A program made the translations under genes and the position numbers. Of a DNA stretch of 42,029 bases, positions 16,645-25,821 are shown piece after piece (the first letter of the stretch is position 1; every line of letters begins with the position of its first letter). This stretch comes from Sedimenticola selenatireducens (GTDB taxonomy: Bacteria; Pseudomonadota; Gammaproteobacteria; Chromatiales; Chromatiaceae), in the NCBI RefSeq assembly GCF_007625115.1, contig NZ_VMNH01000021.1, forward strand, positions 1 to 42,029. The letters run 5' to 3'. The notes under the pieces are model-generated. The model was not told the DNA's origin and searched no databases. It worked only from the letters and a program-made list of their open reading frames with translations.

Positions 16645-17561
16645 GTGCGCCTATCATATCGCCCAGTGAGGCGCGTACAGGGTTTATTTACGGACTGCTG
16701 GCATTTGCCATGTGGGGCTTTGGGCCTGTCTATTTCAAGGCCGTTTCGTCGATATCACCCATGGAAGTGTTGGCGCATCGAGTCATCTGGTCAGTGGTTT
16801 TGCTTGTGTTGCTCATTACTTGGCAGAGACAGTGGCGGGATCTGGGACGCTTGCTCAAGGATTTTCGCAGGGTGAGTTGGTTGTTGGTGACTGCGTTACT
16901 GGTCGCGGCCAATTGGTTGACCTTTATCAGTGCTGTATCTCAAGGTGAGATTGTTGCCTCTAGCCTGGGCTATTTCATTATCCCTTTATTCAGTGTCTTG
17001 TTGGGTGTTCTCTTCTTTAGCGAACGATTGAGGCCGCTACAGATGATTGCCATTCTTTTGGCAATCTGCGGTGTTGCTAACCAAGTCATTACCTTGGGTG
17101 AGCTACCGATCATTGCGCTTACACTGGCAGTCACATTTGGACTATACGGCTTGATTCGTAAAAAGATTGCAGTTGATCCCCTGCTGGGATTAGGTGTGGA
17201 AACGCTGCTGTTATCGCCGTTCGCCTTCGGTTATCTCTCATGGCTTGATGGCCAAGGTGGGCTGGGTTTCGGATCAATCTCCATCACCATGGACCTTTTG
17301 TTGGTGCTGGGAGGGCTGGTGACAACACTGCCTCTGGTCTGCTTTGCGGCCGCCGCCAATCGCCTGTCACTGACTACGATTGGGATTTTGCACTATCTGG
17401 CCCCGAGTATCACATTTCTACTGGCCATCTACCTCTATAATGAACCCTTTGGCAGTTATCAGCTGATTACATTTGGCTTTATCTGGACGGCGTTGGCGAT
17501 CTTCTCCTGGGAGGGTTGGCTGAACCAGAGAAAGGTTGTGCCGGCATTTCAGGGGGTATGA
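16641..17561 (+). CDS. rarD: RarD-type EamA/DMT-family transporter (copy 2)
   Basis: The 306-residue ten-helix exporter carries the same RarD features as copy 1: HRVIWSVVLLVLL near residue 48, ANWLTFISAVSQGEIVASS near 95 and GYFIIPLFSVLLG after it. Its ATG overlaps the stop of the Gate protein gene. An intrinsic terminator follows 28 bases after the stop, so the unit is Gate-rarD. The two RarD copies on either side of one Lrp regulator differ along their whole length and are not a recent duplication. Confidence 0.9.
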   Translation: MSAPIISPSEARTGFIYGLLAFAMWGFGPVYFKAVSSISPMEVLAHRVIWSVVLLVLLITWQRQWRDLGRLLKDFRRVSWLLVTALLVAANWLTFISAVSQGEIVASSLGYFIIPLFSVLLGVLFFSERLRPLQMIAILLAICGVANQVITLGELPIIALTLAVTFGLYGLIRKKIAVDPLLGLGVETLLLSPFAFGYLSWLDGQGGLGFGSISITMDLLLVLGGLVTTLPLVCFAAAANRLSLTTIGILHYLAPSITFLLAIYLYNEPFGSYQLITFGFIWTALAIFSWEGWLNQRKVVPAFQGV

Positions 17562-17588
17562 GTAGAATTATCCCGTTTTTTTGAACAG

Positions 17589-17613
17589 TGGCGCTCTATT
17601 GCGCCATTTTTTT
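17589..17613 (+). terminator. Intrinsic terminator after rarD copy 2
   Basis: TGGCGC-TCTATT-GCGCCA forms a 6-bp GC-rich stem with a 6-base loop followed by seven T. This is a textbook Rho-independent terminator. It also argues against the upstream GTG at 17588 as start of the next gene. Confidence 0.88.
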
Positions 17614-17677
17614 ATTAAACTCCTCTCACTATGCTGCCGATAGGTTCTTTAATGAGCCAGGGGTTAACGAGGGGATA

Positions 17678-19501
17678 ATGAATCAACCGTCTGACGAGTG
17701 GAAAAAAAAGTATTTTGACAGCTTGGCTGATCTCGAACGCAAGGAGAAACAGTGGGAGACGGTCGAATCAGCCTTGAGGCGTTGTATCTCCCGTATCTCT
17801 TTTATTGGCGACGGCCTTGATCCGACGTTGGATGAACGGCTGGAGCATTTGCGTAACCGTGTCAGGGGCGAAAAAGATACCCGGGCCTTACTCCGATTGG
17901 TGGAGGATATTGCAGCCAAGGCCGAGGGTATTCAGGGTAAATCGGAACCTTTGGGTGGCATGGCGTCATCTGATAAATTCCTCGGCGACCTTTTTTCCCA
18001 GGCAACTTTCCCCAAAACAGTTGAAAAACGGGCGCGTAAACTTGCCAAGGCACTGAGTCAGCCGGCGGTTTCAACTGATACGCTGCAGGCCGCTAAGGCC
18101 TTGATATTGGATGCCTTGTCTCAGCCGTCTACCCCTGAGGCAGAGAAGGGGAAAGGGTTGATAGGGAAGCTGTTCGCGAAAGATAAAGAGAAGGAAGATG
18201 AGCGCACGTCAGCACCTGCCACAGCCTCTGATCATTCGGCTCCTACGGTACAGGAGGAGCGGATCGAGGGGCAGACGTTACTCGTATCCCTGATAAACCA
18301 GCTCGAATCGTCCCTGCGGCAGATGGATGAATTGCATGCGCTTGCCAAGAAAGCTGCATCAGCTTCTAGCCATCGTGAGTTGGAGCTACTCGCGACTGAT
18401 CTCGTGAAGGTGTTGTCATTCAATGAAACGTCCGCCGCAGCCGATTTGCTTCCTCCCGTTGATCAGGTACTACTACAGCTGATTGAACGGATAGATATCA
18501 CTAAACAACTCGAGCCCAGGATTCAAGCCCTCAAAAAACAACTGGTTCGAGGCATCATCGCTAAAGATATCCCTTCAATTCTTACAGAACTGCTACAGCT
18601 GGTAGAGTATGCCAAGACTCAGGCTGAAAATGAGCGTCAGGAGGTAGAGCGTTTTCTTCTGCAGATGACGGAACAGTTGCAACAACTGGACCAGGAGGTC
18701 ACTGGAGTCAGTGCGATAGGTGGTGAGCTTATTGAGGGTAGCAGGCAACTTGACCAAGAGATGCAGACTCAAGTCGACCATATCCAGTCCAGTGTGGATC
18801 ATGCGACAGAGTTGAATGACCTCAAACTATCTATCACAGAAAGATTAAACGTGATTCAGGAGCGTCTGAGAGACAACCGGAGCGACAATGAGCGGCTGGT
18901 AGAGGATTTTGAGCACCGCATTGATCTACTCACGACAAAGATCGGGAGCATGGAGCAGGAGACTGCTTCATTAAAAGAATCTGTCCAGAAAGCCAGAACA
19001 GAGGCATTCACCGATGCCCTGACCGGTTTACACAACAGACATGCATTTGATTGCAAGTTGGAAGAGGAGTTTGCACGTTGGAATCGCTACGGCTTTCCGC
19101 TCAGCATGATTATCGTGGATGTTGATCACTTTAAGAAGGTGAATGACACCTACGGTCACTTAGCGGGGGATAAGGTACTGCACGTAATAGGTGCGCATCT
19201 GAAAAAAGCGACTCGAAATGTTGATTTTCCTGCGCGCTATGGTGGTGAGGAATTTGTGGTACTGTTGCCAGAAGTGGATTTAAAAGGCGCCAAGATTGTG
19301 GCTGAAAAAATTCGGCAAGCAGTTGAAGAAAAACCGTTCCGCTCTGGTGACAATCGGGTCAATATAACAGTCTCTTGTGGTATCGCCTCATTCAGGAAGG
19401 GTGATGCTCGAAAAACGCCTTTTGAGCGAGCAGATGAAGCGCTGTATCTGGCAAAGCGGGGTGGACGTAATCGATGTTGCAGTGAAGAGCAGGTCAAATA
19501 A
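17678..19501 (+). CDS. Soluble coiled-coil diguanylate cyclase (GGDEF)
   Basis: The 607-residue cytosolic protein has a long helical N-terminal region (about residues 1-445) of predicted coiled coils, then a GGDEF domain. The catalytic motif is RYGGEEF near residue 522, with an RNVD I-site five residues before it, so it should make c-di-GMP and be product-inhibited. Residues 155-200 contain a low-complexity linker rich in K, E and S. I start at 17678, after GAGGGG, rather than at a GTG inside the upstream terminator. The next genes encode a receiver-TPR protein and a small histidine kinase in the same direction, which suggests that the coiled-coil region is a protein-interaction or signal-input platform. 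The N-terminal domain is not recognised. Confidence 0.9.
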   Translation: MNQPSDEWKKKYFDSLADLERKEKQWETVESALRRCISRISFIGDGLDPTLDERLEHLRNRVRGEKDTRALLRLVEDIAAKAEGIQGKSEPLGGMASSDKFLGDLFSQATFPKTVEKRARKLAKALSQPAVSTDTLQAAKALILDALSQPSTPEAEKGKGLIGKLFAKDKEKEDERTSAPATASDHSAPTVQEERIEGQTLLVSLINQLESSLRQMDELHALAKKAASASSHRELELLATDLVKVLSFNETSAAADLLPPVDQVLLQLIERIDITKQLEPRIQALKKQLVRGIIAKDIPSILTELLQLVEYAKTQAENERQEVERFLLQMTEQLQQLDQEVTGVSAIGGELIEGSRQLDQEMQTQVDHIQSSVDHATELNDLKLSITERLNVIQERLRDNRSDNERLVEDFEHRIDLLTTKIGSMEQETASLKESVQKARTEAFTDALTGLHNRHAFDCKLEEEFARWNRYGFPLSMIIVDVDHFKKVNDTYGHLAGDKVLHVIGAHLKKATRNVDFPARYGGEEFVVLLPEVDLKGAKIVAEKIRQAVEEKPFRSGDNRVNITVSCGIASFRKGDARKTPFERADEALYLAKRGGRNRCCSEEQVK

Positions 19502-19588
19502 AGCAGTTGAGACAAATTGATTCGATAGCCCCTTTTTCTGATAGAAGTGCGGATAACGGTAGACGACAGTGCAGTATGAGATCGTTGT

Positions 19589-21202
19589 ATGACACACAAA
19601 ATTGAACAGCTTAATTTTCTGATCGTTGATGACTATGGCGATATGCGTGGTGTGCTGCGCAATATGTTGCAGTCATTTGGTGTGGCCAATATCGATTCTG
19701 TGGCCAATGGGCGAGAGGCTATCGCGCACATCGAGGCTAAAAGGTATGACGTAATCCTTTGTGATTATAATCTGGGTGATGGTCGGGATGGTCAGCAAAT
19801 ACTTGAAGAAATCCGCGCCAGAAAACTGATAGGCGTAAGCAGTATATTTGTCATGATCACTGCAGAGAATACAAGGCTCATGGTCATGGGGGCTGTAGAG
19901 TATGAACCGGACTCATATCTAACCAAGCCCTTCACCAAAGATCTGCTTGCGCAGCGGCTTGAGCGCCTACTGAATAGAAAGGCCGATTTATTAGAGATCG
20001 AAAATGCCATTGATCATAAAGAGTATGAGCTTGCTAACGTAATGCTTGATAAGCGAATTGCGGAAAATCCACGCAATGTAAATGAGTTCATAAAACTCAA
20101 GGCTGAACTCTGTATTAAGGCGGGTGCCTATGATCAAGCCGAGGCTATCTACTCCGATGTGCTGGTTCAGAGGGATATCGCCTGGGCACGCCTCGGCATT
20201 GGAAAGGCCTACTATGGCAATCGGCGTTTCGATGATGCCAAGCGCGTGTTCGAAGGCTTGCTTGAGGGTAATGAGCGTTTCATGGCTGCCTATGATTGGC
20301 TAGCGAAGACCCAGTTGGCATTAGATGAGCCACAGAAAGCACAAAAAGTGCTGGAGACAGCGACAGCGCACTCCGCCAAGGCAATAGTCCGACAACGCGC
20401 ACTAGGGGAACTGGCACTCTCTAATCATGATGAGAAAGTAGCCGAGCATGCCTTCAGTCAGGCAATTCATCTGGGTCGACACTCTATCTATAAGCATCCA
20501 TCAATCTACGCCAACCTGGCAAAAGCCAAGGCGACGACCACAAACGGGGAAGCGGGTCTAAGGGTGCTTCGTGATCTAAAAAAGGCCTTTAAAGGAGATA
20601 AAGAGGCGGATCTCTACTCCTCCATGACGGAAGCTGTTTTACAGGAAGACATGGGCAATGGTGAGCGGGCCAGGACCTGCATGATCAATGCCCATGAACT
20701 CTACAAGGAGTTGGGTACCCGGGCCGCACCCGAACTTGCACTGGATATGGCACGCTCATGCAGCAAAATGGGTGAGACGGAGCGGGCGCATGAACTGTTG
20801 CAACAGGCGGTCAAAAACAACCACTCAGATGAAACCTTCTTGAAACAAGTTGGATCAACCTTGGCTGACCTAGGCCTTTCGGACGACCCCAATGCGCTTA
20901 TTGCCGATATCAAGAAGGGCATTGTACGTCTTAATAATCGCGGTGTTGAACTGGCCAAGGTTGGCAAACTGGATGAAGCGATGCTGCTGTTTGAGGAAGC
21001 CGTAGAGGGCATGCCGGGGAACAAAGTGGTAAATCTTAATGCGGCGCGTATCTTTATGTTACAGATGAAAAAATCTGGAATTGATCCTAAGCGGTTAGAT
21101 CAGGTGCGCGAATACCTGACACGAGTACGGCAGATGGATTCCGAGAATAGGACATTGCATAAAATGGAACGAATGCTCAAGCAGCTTTTGAGCGGTTCAT
21201 AG
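19589..21202 (+). CDS. Response regulator with C-terminal TPR repeats
   Basis: Residues 5-130 form a CheY-like receiver: acidic pair D14/D15, phospho-acceptor D59 (VILCDYNLGDG), T91 and K113 (YLTKPFT). The rest (about 140-530) is helical repeat sequence with TPR-like pairs such as AWARLGIGKAYYGNRRFDDA and ANLAKAKATTTNGEAG. There is no DNA-binding or enzymatic output domain, so the output is presumably protein binding. It lies 87 bases after the diguanylate cyclase gene and 24 bases before a histidine kinase gene. The likely scheme is that the kinase phosphorylates the receiver and the TPR arm engages a partner, possibly the cyclase. Confidence 0.9.
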   Translation: MTHKIEQLNFLIVDDYGDMRGVLRNMLQSFGVANIDSVANGREAIAHIEAKRYDVILCDYNLGDGRDGQQILEEIRARKLIGVSSIFVMITAENTRLMVMGAVEYEPDSYLTKPFTKDLLAQRLERLLNRKADLLEIENAIDHKEYELANVMLDKRIAENPRNVNEFIKLKAELCIKAGAYDQAEAIYSDVLVQRDIAWARLGIGKAYYGNRRFDDAKRVFEGLLEGNERFMAAYDWLAKTQLALDEPQKAQKVLETATAHSAKAIVRQRALGELALSNHDEKVAEHAFSQAIHLGRHSIYKHPSIYANLAKAKATTTNGEAGLRVLRDLKKAFKGDKEADLYSSMTEAVLQEDMGNGERARTCMINAHELYKELGTRAAPELALDMARSCSKMGETERAHELLQQAVKNNHSDETFLKQVGSTLADLGLSDDPNALIADIKKGIVRLNNRGVELAKVGKLDEAMLLFEEAVEGMPGNKVVNLNAARIFMLQMKKSGIDPKRLDQVREYLTRVRQMDSENRTLHKMERMLKQLLSGS

Positions 21203-21226
21203 AAAGCAGTAACAAGGAGATTTCAA

Positions 21227-21895
21227 ATGAAATTTTATGATGTACTGGCTTCGTTGATCCATGATATGAAAAATTCCCTGAGTATGGTCGTGCATACCCT
21301 GGAACAGCTCACAAGTGATCCATCGTTTCACTATGATAAACCGGAGCAGGTTACGGCCCTACAGAATGAAGCACGGCGACTGAATAATAACCTTATAGAA
21401 CTGCTCACCCTGTATAAGATCGAGAATGAACGTATCTCGCCTACGATTGAGGATGTGGATGTGGCCAATTTTCTCGCCGAGATTGTGGCTGAAAGTTCCT
21501 CATCGGCCACTGCCAATCATATTAAACTGAGTTACGATTGCGACCCTGATCTGTATGGGTACTTTGATGAGGGATTATTACGTGGGGTGTTAAATAACTT
21601 GGTGGGGAATGGCCTGCGCTATACCATGGATGAATTGCGGATTTCGGCTGCTCAGGAGGATAACTACCTGGTTTTTAGGGTAGAGGATAATGGTGTAGGA
21701 TATCCCAAACAGATGCTTGCTGCTCAGACCTCAGAAGATCTACATCGAGACCTGGCTGAGGGGCGGACGCAGTTGGGTATATATTTTGCCACTATGATTG
21801 CCGAGATGCATAAGAATAAAGACCAGTCAGGATTTATTCGGCTTGAAAATAATTACCGGTTACCGGGAGGCTGTTTTTCTGTCTGGTTGCCGTAA
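21227..21895 (+). CDS. Minimal soluble histidine kinase
   Basis: The 222-residue protein has no membrane segment and no sensor domain. A dimerisation/phospho-acceptor helix opens the sequence with H12 in LIHDMKNSLSMV. The HATPase domain follows with an N-box (LNNLVGNGLRYT, N124 and N128) and a G1 box (VEDNGVG, 153-158). The small size implies that input comes from another protein. A strong AAGGAG site precedes the ATG, 24 bases after the REC-TPR gene, so the pair is almost certainly co-transcribed and cognate. Confidence 0.88.
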   Translation: MKFYDVLASLIHDMKNSLSMVVHTLEQLTSDPSFHYDKPEQVTALQNEARRLNNNLIELLTLYKIENERISPTIEDVDVANFLAEIVAESSSSATANHIKLSYDCDPDLYGYFDEGLLRGVLNNLVGNGLRYTMDELRISAAQEDNYLVFRVEDNGVGYPKQMLAAQTSEDLHRDLAEGRTQLGIYFATMIAEMHKNKDQSGFIRLENNYRLPGGCFSVWLP

Positions 21896-21973
21896 TAGTT
21901 CGGAAAATACAGTGTATTAGATAAAAACAAATTATTTGTTCTGGAACACCAATTAAATTGATTGCGAAGTCTT

Positions 21974-22717
21974 ATGATTGTAATGAATAGAGAGCCTCTG
22001 GTGTTGATTCCATGGTTGGTACTGTGTCTCTGTTTATCTGGATATGGTACTGCGTTCGCTGCCAAGATGTATAAATGGGTGGATGAGAATGGCGAAGTAC
22101 ATTTTAGCCAGACCCCGCCCATTCCAAATGAAACATCGGTCGACCAAGATCAAGTGCAGGTACAGACCACTTCTGGATCGGTGCTGATTCCCATGGTAGT
22201 CGAGGGTCAACCCTATTGTGGTGAATTAAAATTAACCAAGCCACGGGAAAATCGGCAGATGAGTGTGAAAACACTCAGTGAAAAGATTAAATATTGGAAT
22301 CAATCTCTGGATCGATCCAAGCAAGCGCTTGATAGGTATCTTGCTCCAAAAAGAAAACGCTACTCCTCCTATAATAAGTCATCCACTAATAAGTCATCCA
22401 CCTTCAACGAAGAGCTGGCACGCTATCAGAAACCGGTCAATGAGTATCAGTGTGCGATTGAGTGGGCTAATAAAAAAATGGATGATGTGCGGCAATCTGA
22501 AGCCGAATATATGCGGGATGTAAGCAAGGCTCAAAAAGATGTCGATGTGGCAACGGCACAGATGCATCGCCTCTGTGGGGAAGAGCCTGAAGAGTATAAT
22601 GAGTACAGTAAAAAACGTGAGCGGTATCTGGCCTGGAAAAAATGTACTCGAAAATACGGTGCCGTAGTACGTGAAATGCAGAATAAATTGCACACGGTCG
22701 AAAGAAAACAGTACTGA
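21974..22717 (+). CDS. DUF4124 domain exported protein
   Basis: This protein of about 247 residues has a signal peptide (hydrophobic LVLIPWLVLCLCLSGYG, cleaved near AFA-AKM) followed at once by the DUF4124 motif MYKWVDENGEVHFSQTPP. The remainder is charged and helical (residues 100-247) with scattered cysteines, perhaps a periplasmic coiled coil. A 15-base in-frame tandem duplication (22373-22402) makes an NKSST-NKSST repeat. The start is ATG 21974 or ATG 21983; an upstream TTG is less likely. DUF4124 proteins have no known biochemical role. Confidence 0.8.
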   Translation: MIVMNREPLVLIPWLVLCLCLSGYGTAFAAKMYKWVDENGEVHFSQTPPIPNETSVDQDQVQVQTTSGSVLIPMVVEGQPYCGELKLTKPRENRQMSVKTLSEKIKYWNQSLDRSKQALDRYLAPKRKRYSSYNKSSTNKSSTFNEELARYQKPVNEYQCAIEWANKKMDDVRQSEAEYMRDVSKAQKDVDVATAQMHRLCGEEPEEYNEYSKKRERYLAWKKCTRKYGAVVREMQNKLHTVERKQY

Positions 22718-22819
22718 GTTTTAGCTTGAACGGTGATGCATAGCGCGCGCTAGTACTCAATGGAATGGCGTATACAGCTGTGTATTGATCAGATAATCAG
22801 TAACAAGGGAATTGACATA

Positions 22820-23062
22820 ATGGATAAGCCAGTGCGGGCTGCAGAAAGCCCTTTTGCTATTGATGTTGAACAGGGTAAATCCTATTTTTGGTGTGCCTGT
22901 GGAAAAAGCGCCAAACAACCTTTTTGTGATGGTTCACATAAAGATACAGCATTCAAACCCGTCAAGTATGAGGCTAGTGAAACAAAGACGGTCTACTTTT
23001 GTGGATGTAAAGTGACACAGACGGCCCCTCTTTGTGATGGCAGTCATAAGAAGACAGGGTGA
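22820..23062 (+). CDS. CDGSH iron-sulfur domain protein (two domains)
   Basis: The 80-residue cytosolic protein has two CDGSH zinc-finger-type motifs, CACGKSAKQPFCDGSH and CGCKVTQTAPLCDGSH. Each provides three cysteines and one histidine for a redox-active [2Fe-2S] cluster (mitoNEET-like). An open frame extends upstream to 22760, but the ATG at 22820 sits next to the first conserved residues and has AGGGA upstream. Its partner is unknown; roles in electron transfer or cluster delivery are typical suggestions. Confidence 0.88.
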   Translation: MDKPVRAAESPFAIDVEQGKSYFWCACGKSAKQPFCDGSHKDTAFKPVKYEASETKTVYFCGCKVTQTAPLCDGSHKKTG

Positions 23063-23120
23063 GTTTAAGTACATCCATGCCAGGGCCTGCTCTAGTTATA
23101 TCAGCGCTGGATGATCTTGG

Positions 23121-23651
23121 GTGACTGTTGTTCAAACTCTCCATGATTTAGAGGGGAAGCCCCCCTCTGGTTATGTGCGCAAGCTTGATATTCAGCACTG
23201 CATATTTGACTGGGGTAATACCCTCATGGTCGACCTACCAGAGATGGAAGGTCCCATGTGTAGTTGGTCACAGGTGTCTATGGTGGAAGGAGCTGACCGC
23301 GTTTTAGCGGCGCTCTCTGCTCAATATAGGTGCCATTTGGCGACCAGTGCGGCTGACTCTGACGAGCATCAGATCAGGCAGGCACTGGAGCGTGTTGGGC
23401 TGTCCCGATTTATTGAACGTATTTTTTGCTCCCATACACTTGGATGCGGCAAAGATTCCCCTCAATTTTATACGCAAATTCAACAATCCCTCGGCTGTCC
23501 ATCGTCTAATATCGTGATGATAGGTGATTCCTTTAGTAGTGATGTTGCGAGTGCTATCGCGAGTGGTCTGCAGGCGGTCTGGTTTAATCCAATGCGTCAG
23601 TCGGTACCTGAGGGGATAATCGCTATCCATTACCTTGAAGAACTGATCTAA
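23121..23651 (+). CDS. HAD-superfamily hydrolase
   Basis: The 176-residue HAD-like protein has motif I at residues 29-33 (DWGNT; the usual second aspartate is replaced by glycine), a Thr motif II (LATSAADSD), the conserved lysine in GCGKDSPQF and motif IV GDSFSSD. The glycine at Asp+2 is unusual and may mean weak or non-phosphatase chemistry. GTG 23121 is the only plausible start, since an in-frame stop lies six bases upstream and no later ATG precedes motif I. It follows the CDGSH gene by 58 bases and could be co-transcribed. Confidence 0.8.
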   Translation: MTVVQTLHDLEGKPPSGYVRKLDIQHCIFDWGNTLMVDLPEMEGPMCSWSQVSMVEGADRVLAALSAQYRCHLATSAADSDEHQIRQALERVGLSRFIERIFCSHTLGCGKDSPQFYTQIQQSLGCPSSNIVMIGDSFSSDVASAIASGLQAVWFNPMRQSVPEGIIAIHYLEELI

Positions 23652-23735
23652 GAAGCGAAATGTTTTGCTTCTGATCAATTTGATGCCACTTTTTATTGGT
23701 TTATAATCAGACAGCTAACGAAAAGAGGAAGCCGA

Positions 23736-24176
23736 ATGAACGGTTTTATGAACTTGAAGATATTTGCCACAGCTCTGGTGGTTACTGTGCTGGTTGGGCC
23801 GGTTGTTCAATGGCTGATGCCCGCTTGGTCTGTCTTGGCAGAAGATGTAGGTGCTGGCGGGGCTTGGTTTGCCTCGATCATGTACCATATTGTCTACGGC
23901 ATTATAATTGGTGCGGGTGCGGCACTTGCGGTGACTGTTTTACGACGTTTTGGAAAGGTTGTTACCGTACAGGCGGCCGTTATAGCGGCCTGTACGACGA
24001 TTGTGCTGTTCGATGTCGGTTTTGTCCTGCTCGGGCAAAAGGTACAAGCCTTTACTTATCTGGCGCTACTGCTGGCACTCTCCAGCTTTATTCTGCAGAC
24101 AGTGATCTCTATTTCACCCATTGGTAAAGCGACAGCCTCTTCAAACGATCATGCGGCAAATACTACTGATGCCTGA
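23736..24176 (+). CDS. Small four-helix membrane protein of unknown function
   Basis: The 146-residue protein has about four membrane segments (residues 8-25, 45-67, 76-98 and 105-125) and a short polar C-terminus. A GAGGAAG ribosome binding site lies seven bases before the ATG. I do not recognise the family. It converges with the ferritin-like gene, leaving only ten bases between stops. Confidence 0.65.
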   Translation: MNGFMNLKIFATALVVTVLVGPVVQWLMPAWSVLAEDVGAGGAWFASIMYHIVYGIIIGAGAALAVTVLRRFGKVVTVQAAVIAACTTIVLFDVGFVLLGQKVQAFTYLALLLALSSFILQTVISISPIGKATASSNDHAANTTDA

Positions 24177-24186
24177 AATTGTCGCA

Positions 24187-24708
24187 TTAACCTGCCATGG
24201 TGCCGTGTTCTCTATCGGCAAAGAAACCCTGGGGGTCTTCCAGCATCTGGATTGAATCCTGGATGGCTTTTAGATGGTGAAACTCTTCATGGGCCAGTTG
24301 GGTATAAAAATTCTTCTCGAATAAATCAGTGACCTCTTCGGCTCTTTTGGCGTAAAAGTGTTCGCCATTTTGCTCAAAGACGGCGGCCTGTCTGAGTGCC
24401 TCAATATCATCGGCATTTACGGTCTGTTGTTCTTGTAGCTCATGTAGTGCATCAGAAAAGATTGTTTTCACCGTCTCTTCAGGTGTGTCAGCCTGGGGTG
24501 GATTTTGAGGCCATGTGCCCGAAAGTTCCAAAGCATGGTAAATCTCGCGGATTCGCCGAATATGTCCTTCTTCTGATTTGCGCAGATACTCAAACATATT
24601 TCGACCCATTTCACTGCTGGCCTTGTCCCGTGATGCGGCGTAGAAGGCCATGCCTTCTTTTTCTAATTGCATCGCCTTCTTTAGCGCGTCTAAACGTACA
24701 TCCAACAT
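24187..24708 (-). CDS. Ferritin-like/rubrerythrin-fold diiron protein
   Basis: The 173-residue four-helix protein shows the paired diiron-ligand pattern: E18 (LEKEGMAFY), E46/E47-x-H49 (SEEGHIRRI), E112 (FEQNGEHFY) and E141/E142-x-H144 (HEEFHHLK). This is the erythrin-vacuolar-iron-transport type of ferritin-like domain without a rubredoxin domain. Probable roles are iron binding or peroxide and oxygen detoxification. GAGG stands upstream of the start at 24708. Confidence 0.8.
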   Translation of the reverse strand: MLDVRLDALKKAMQLEKEGMAFYAASRDKASSEMGRNMFEYLRKSEEGHIRRIREIYHALELSGTWPQNPPQADTPEETVKTIFSDALHELQEQQTVNADDIEALRQAAVFEQNGEHFYAKRAEEVTDLFEKNFYTQLAHEEFHHLKAIQDSIQMLEDPQGFFADREHGTMAG

Positions 24709-24893
24709 AGGATTGGCCTCGGCTATAACACATAATCATGGAATTCAGTTAAGGATAGGATTCAAAATATATCCCGTCGCTGAAAAATATGTATCATTAT
24801 TAGCATGGTTTGTACGTACTAGGCAAAGGAAATATCAGTTGCCATTCATATTCGAGGCAATCCTGGTTTGTGTGCTCATTATAGGAGAGTAAG

Positions 24894-25574
24894 TTATTTT
24901 TTTCCTAAAGATAGGATGGTTTGCATGAAGTCTGCGGCGAAGTTTTCACTACTCAGTTTGGAGAATTCAAGCTGGTATTTACCGTTAATAATTAAGGATG
25001 GCACTCCGGTTAGCTCGGCCTGATCAAAGAGCTTCTTTGAGCGTTCGATCTGGATGGAGACTTCATCACTGTTCATGCTGGTTTCAAGTACCTCTTTTGT
25101 GATGCCTTGTTGATCCATTAGGCTAACGACTTCATCCAAGGTGGGATACCGCTTTTCATTGCGTTTATCTGCATAGAGTTTAAATACTCGATCAAGCAGG
25201 GCGTCTTTTATACCCAGTGCTTCCATTGCGTAAAAAAGCCGCGCTTCAATTTCCCAGCGGCTGTTAGGTGCAGCAGGTATCATAATGAACTGGAAATCTG
25301 GATTATCCTCCTTAAACGCCTTGGTCAAGGGCTCTAGGCTGTAGCAATGGGGACAGCCGAACCAGAAAAATTCAACCAGGTAGGGTTTTTGAGACGCTAA
25401 TTCTGCGCTGGGCAGTGGGGACTTTAACGTCGTGTATTTTCCTTCAGTTGGATCGCTTACAGGCTGCGCAGTTTTATTCAGTTGGTCCGTGGGACTGGGT
25501 GGCTGTGTGCTGTTATCACAACCCGTTAAGAATATGAGCAGTGTCAGAACAGCGATGAGAAGGCCTTTTTTCAT
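24894..25574 (-). CDS. DsbA-like thiol:disulfide oxidoreductase lipoprotein
   Basis: The N-terminus (MKKGLLIAVLTLLIFLTGC) is a lipoprotein signal with lipobox LTGC, so the protein should be anchored in an envelope membrane and face the periplasm. A proline- and serine-rich linker leads to a DsbA thioredoxin fold with active site CPHC (FFWFGCPHCYSLEP) and a cis-proline loop (GVPSLIINGKY). The protein is 226 residues long from the ATG at 25574; the frame is open 22 codons further upstream, but that part lacks signal features. The CPHC redox centre is the one of oxidising DsbA. No dsbB adjoins. Confidence 0.88.
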   Translation of the reverse strand: MKKGLLIAVLTLLIFLTGCDNSTQPPSPTDQLNKTAQPVSDPTEGKYTTLKSPLPSAELASQKPYLVEFFWFGCPHCYSLEPLTKAFKEDNPDFQFIMIPAAPNSRWEIEARLFYAMEALGIKDALLDRVFKLYADKRNEKRYPTLDEVVSLMDQQGITKEVLETSMNSDEVSIQIERSKKLFDQAELTGVPSLIINGKYQLEFSKLSSENFAADFMQTILSLGKK

Positions 25575-25821
25575 TATAATACCGTTAGTTAGGTTGTCTT
25601 TATGTGTGTGTCTTGCGGGACTGTTGCAAACAGGAAGCATAGCCGTTGACTATTAGGACTTCAACTGGAAAGCGCGCTATAGGGATGAACCTGATTGCCT
25701 TGTTGTTGTCTTCACGGAATCATATTGAGTATGTAATACTCGAGACAGCAAGAATTGCCATGCTGGGCCTTCGAAGTAAGGCGGCGCTTAATTTAGAGAA
25801 TTGATTGAGGAGATTTATCCA

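Noticed and set aside
23696-24127. Cysteine-rich frame overlapping the small membrane protein gene
   Set aside because: Cysteines and glycines arise from reading the membrane-protein codons out of frame. The other frame has a ribosome site and coherent helices.
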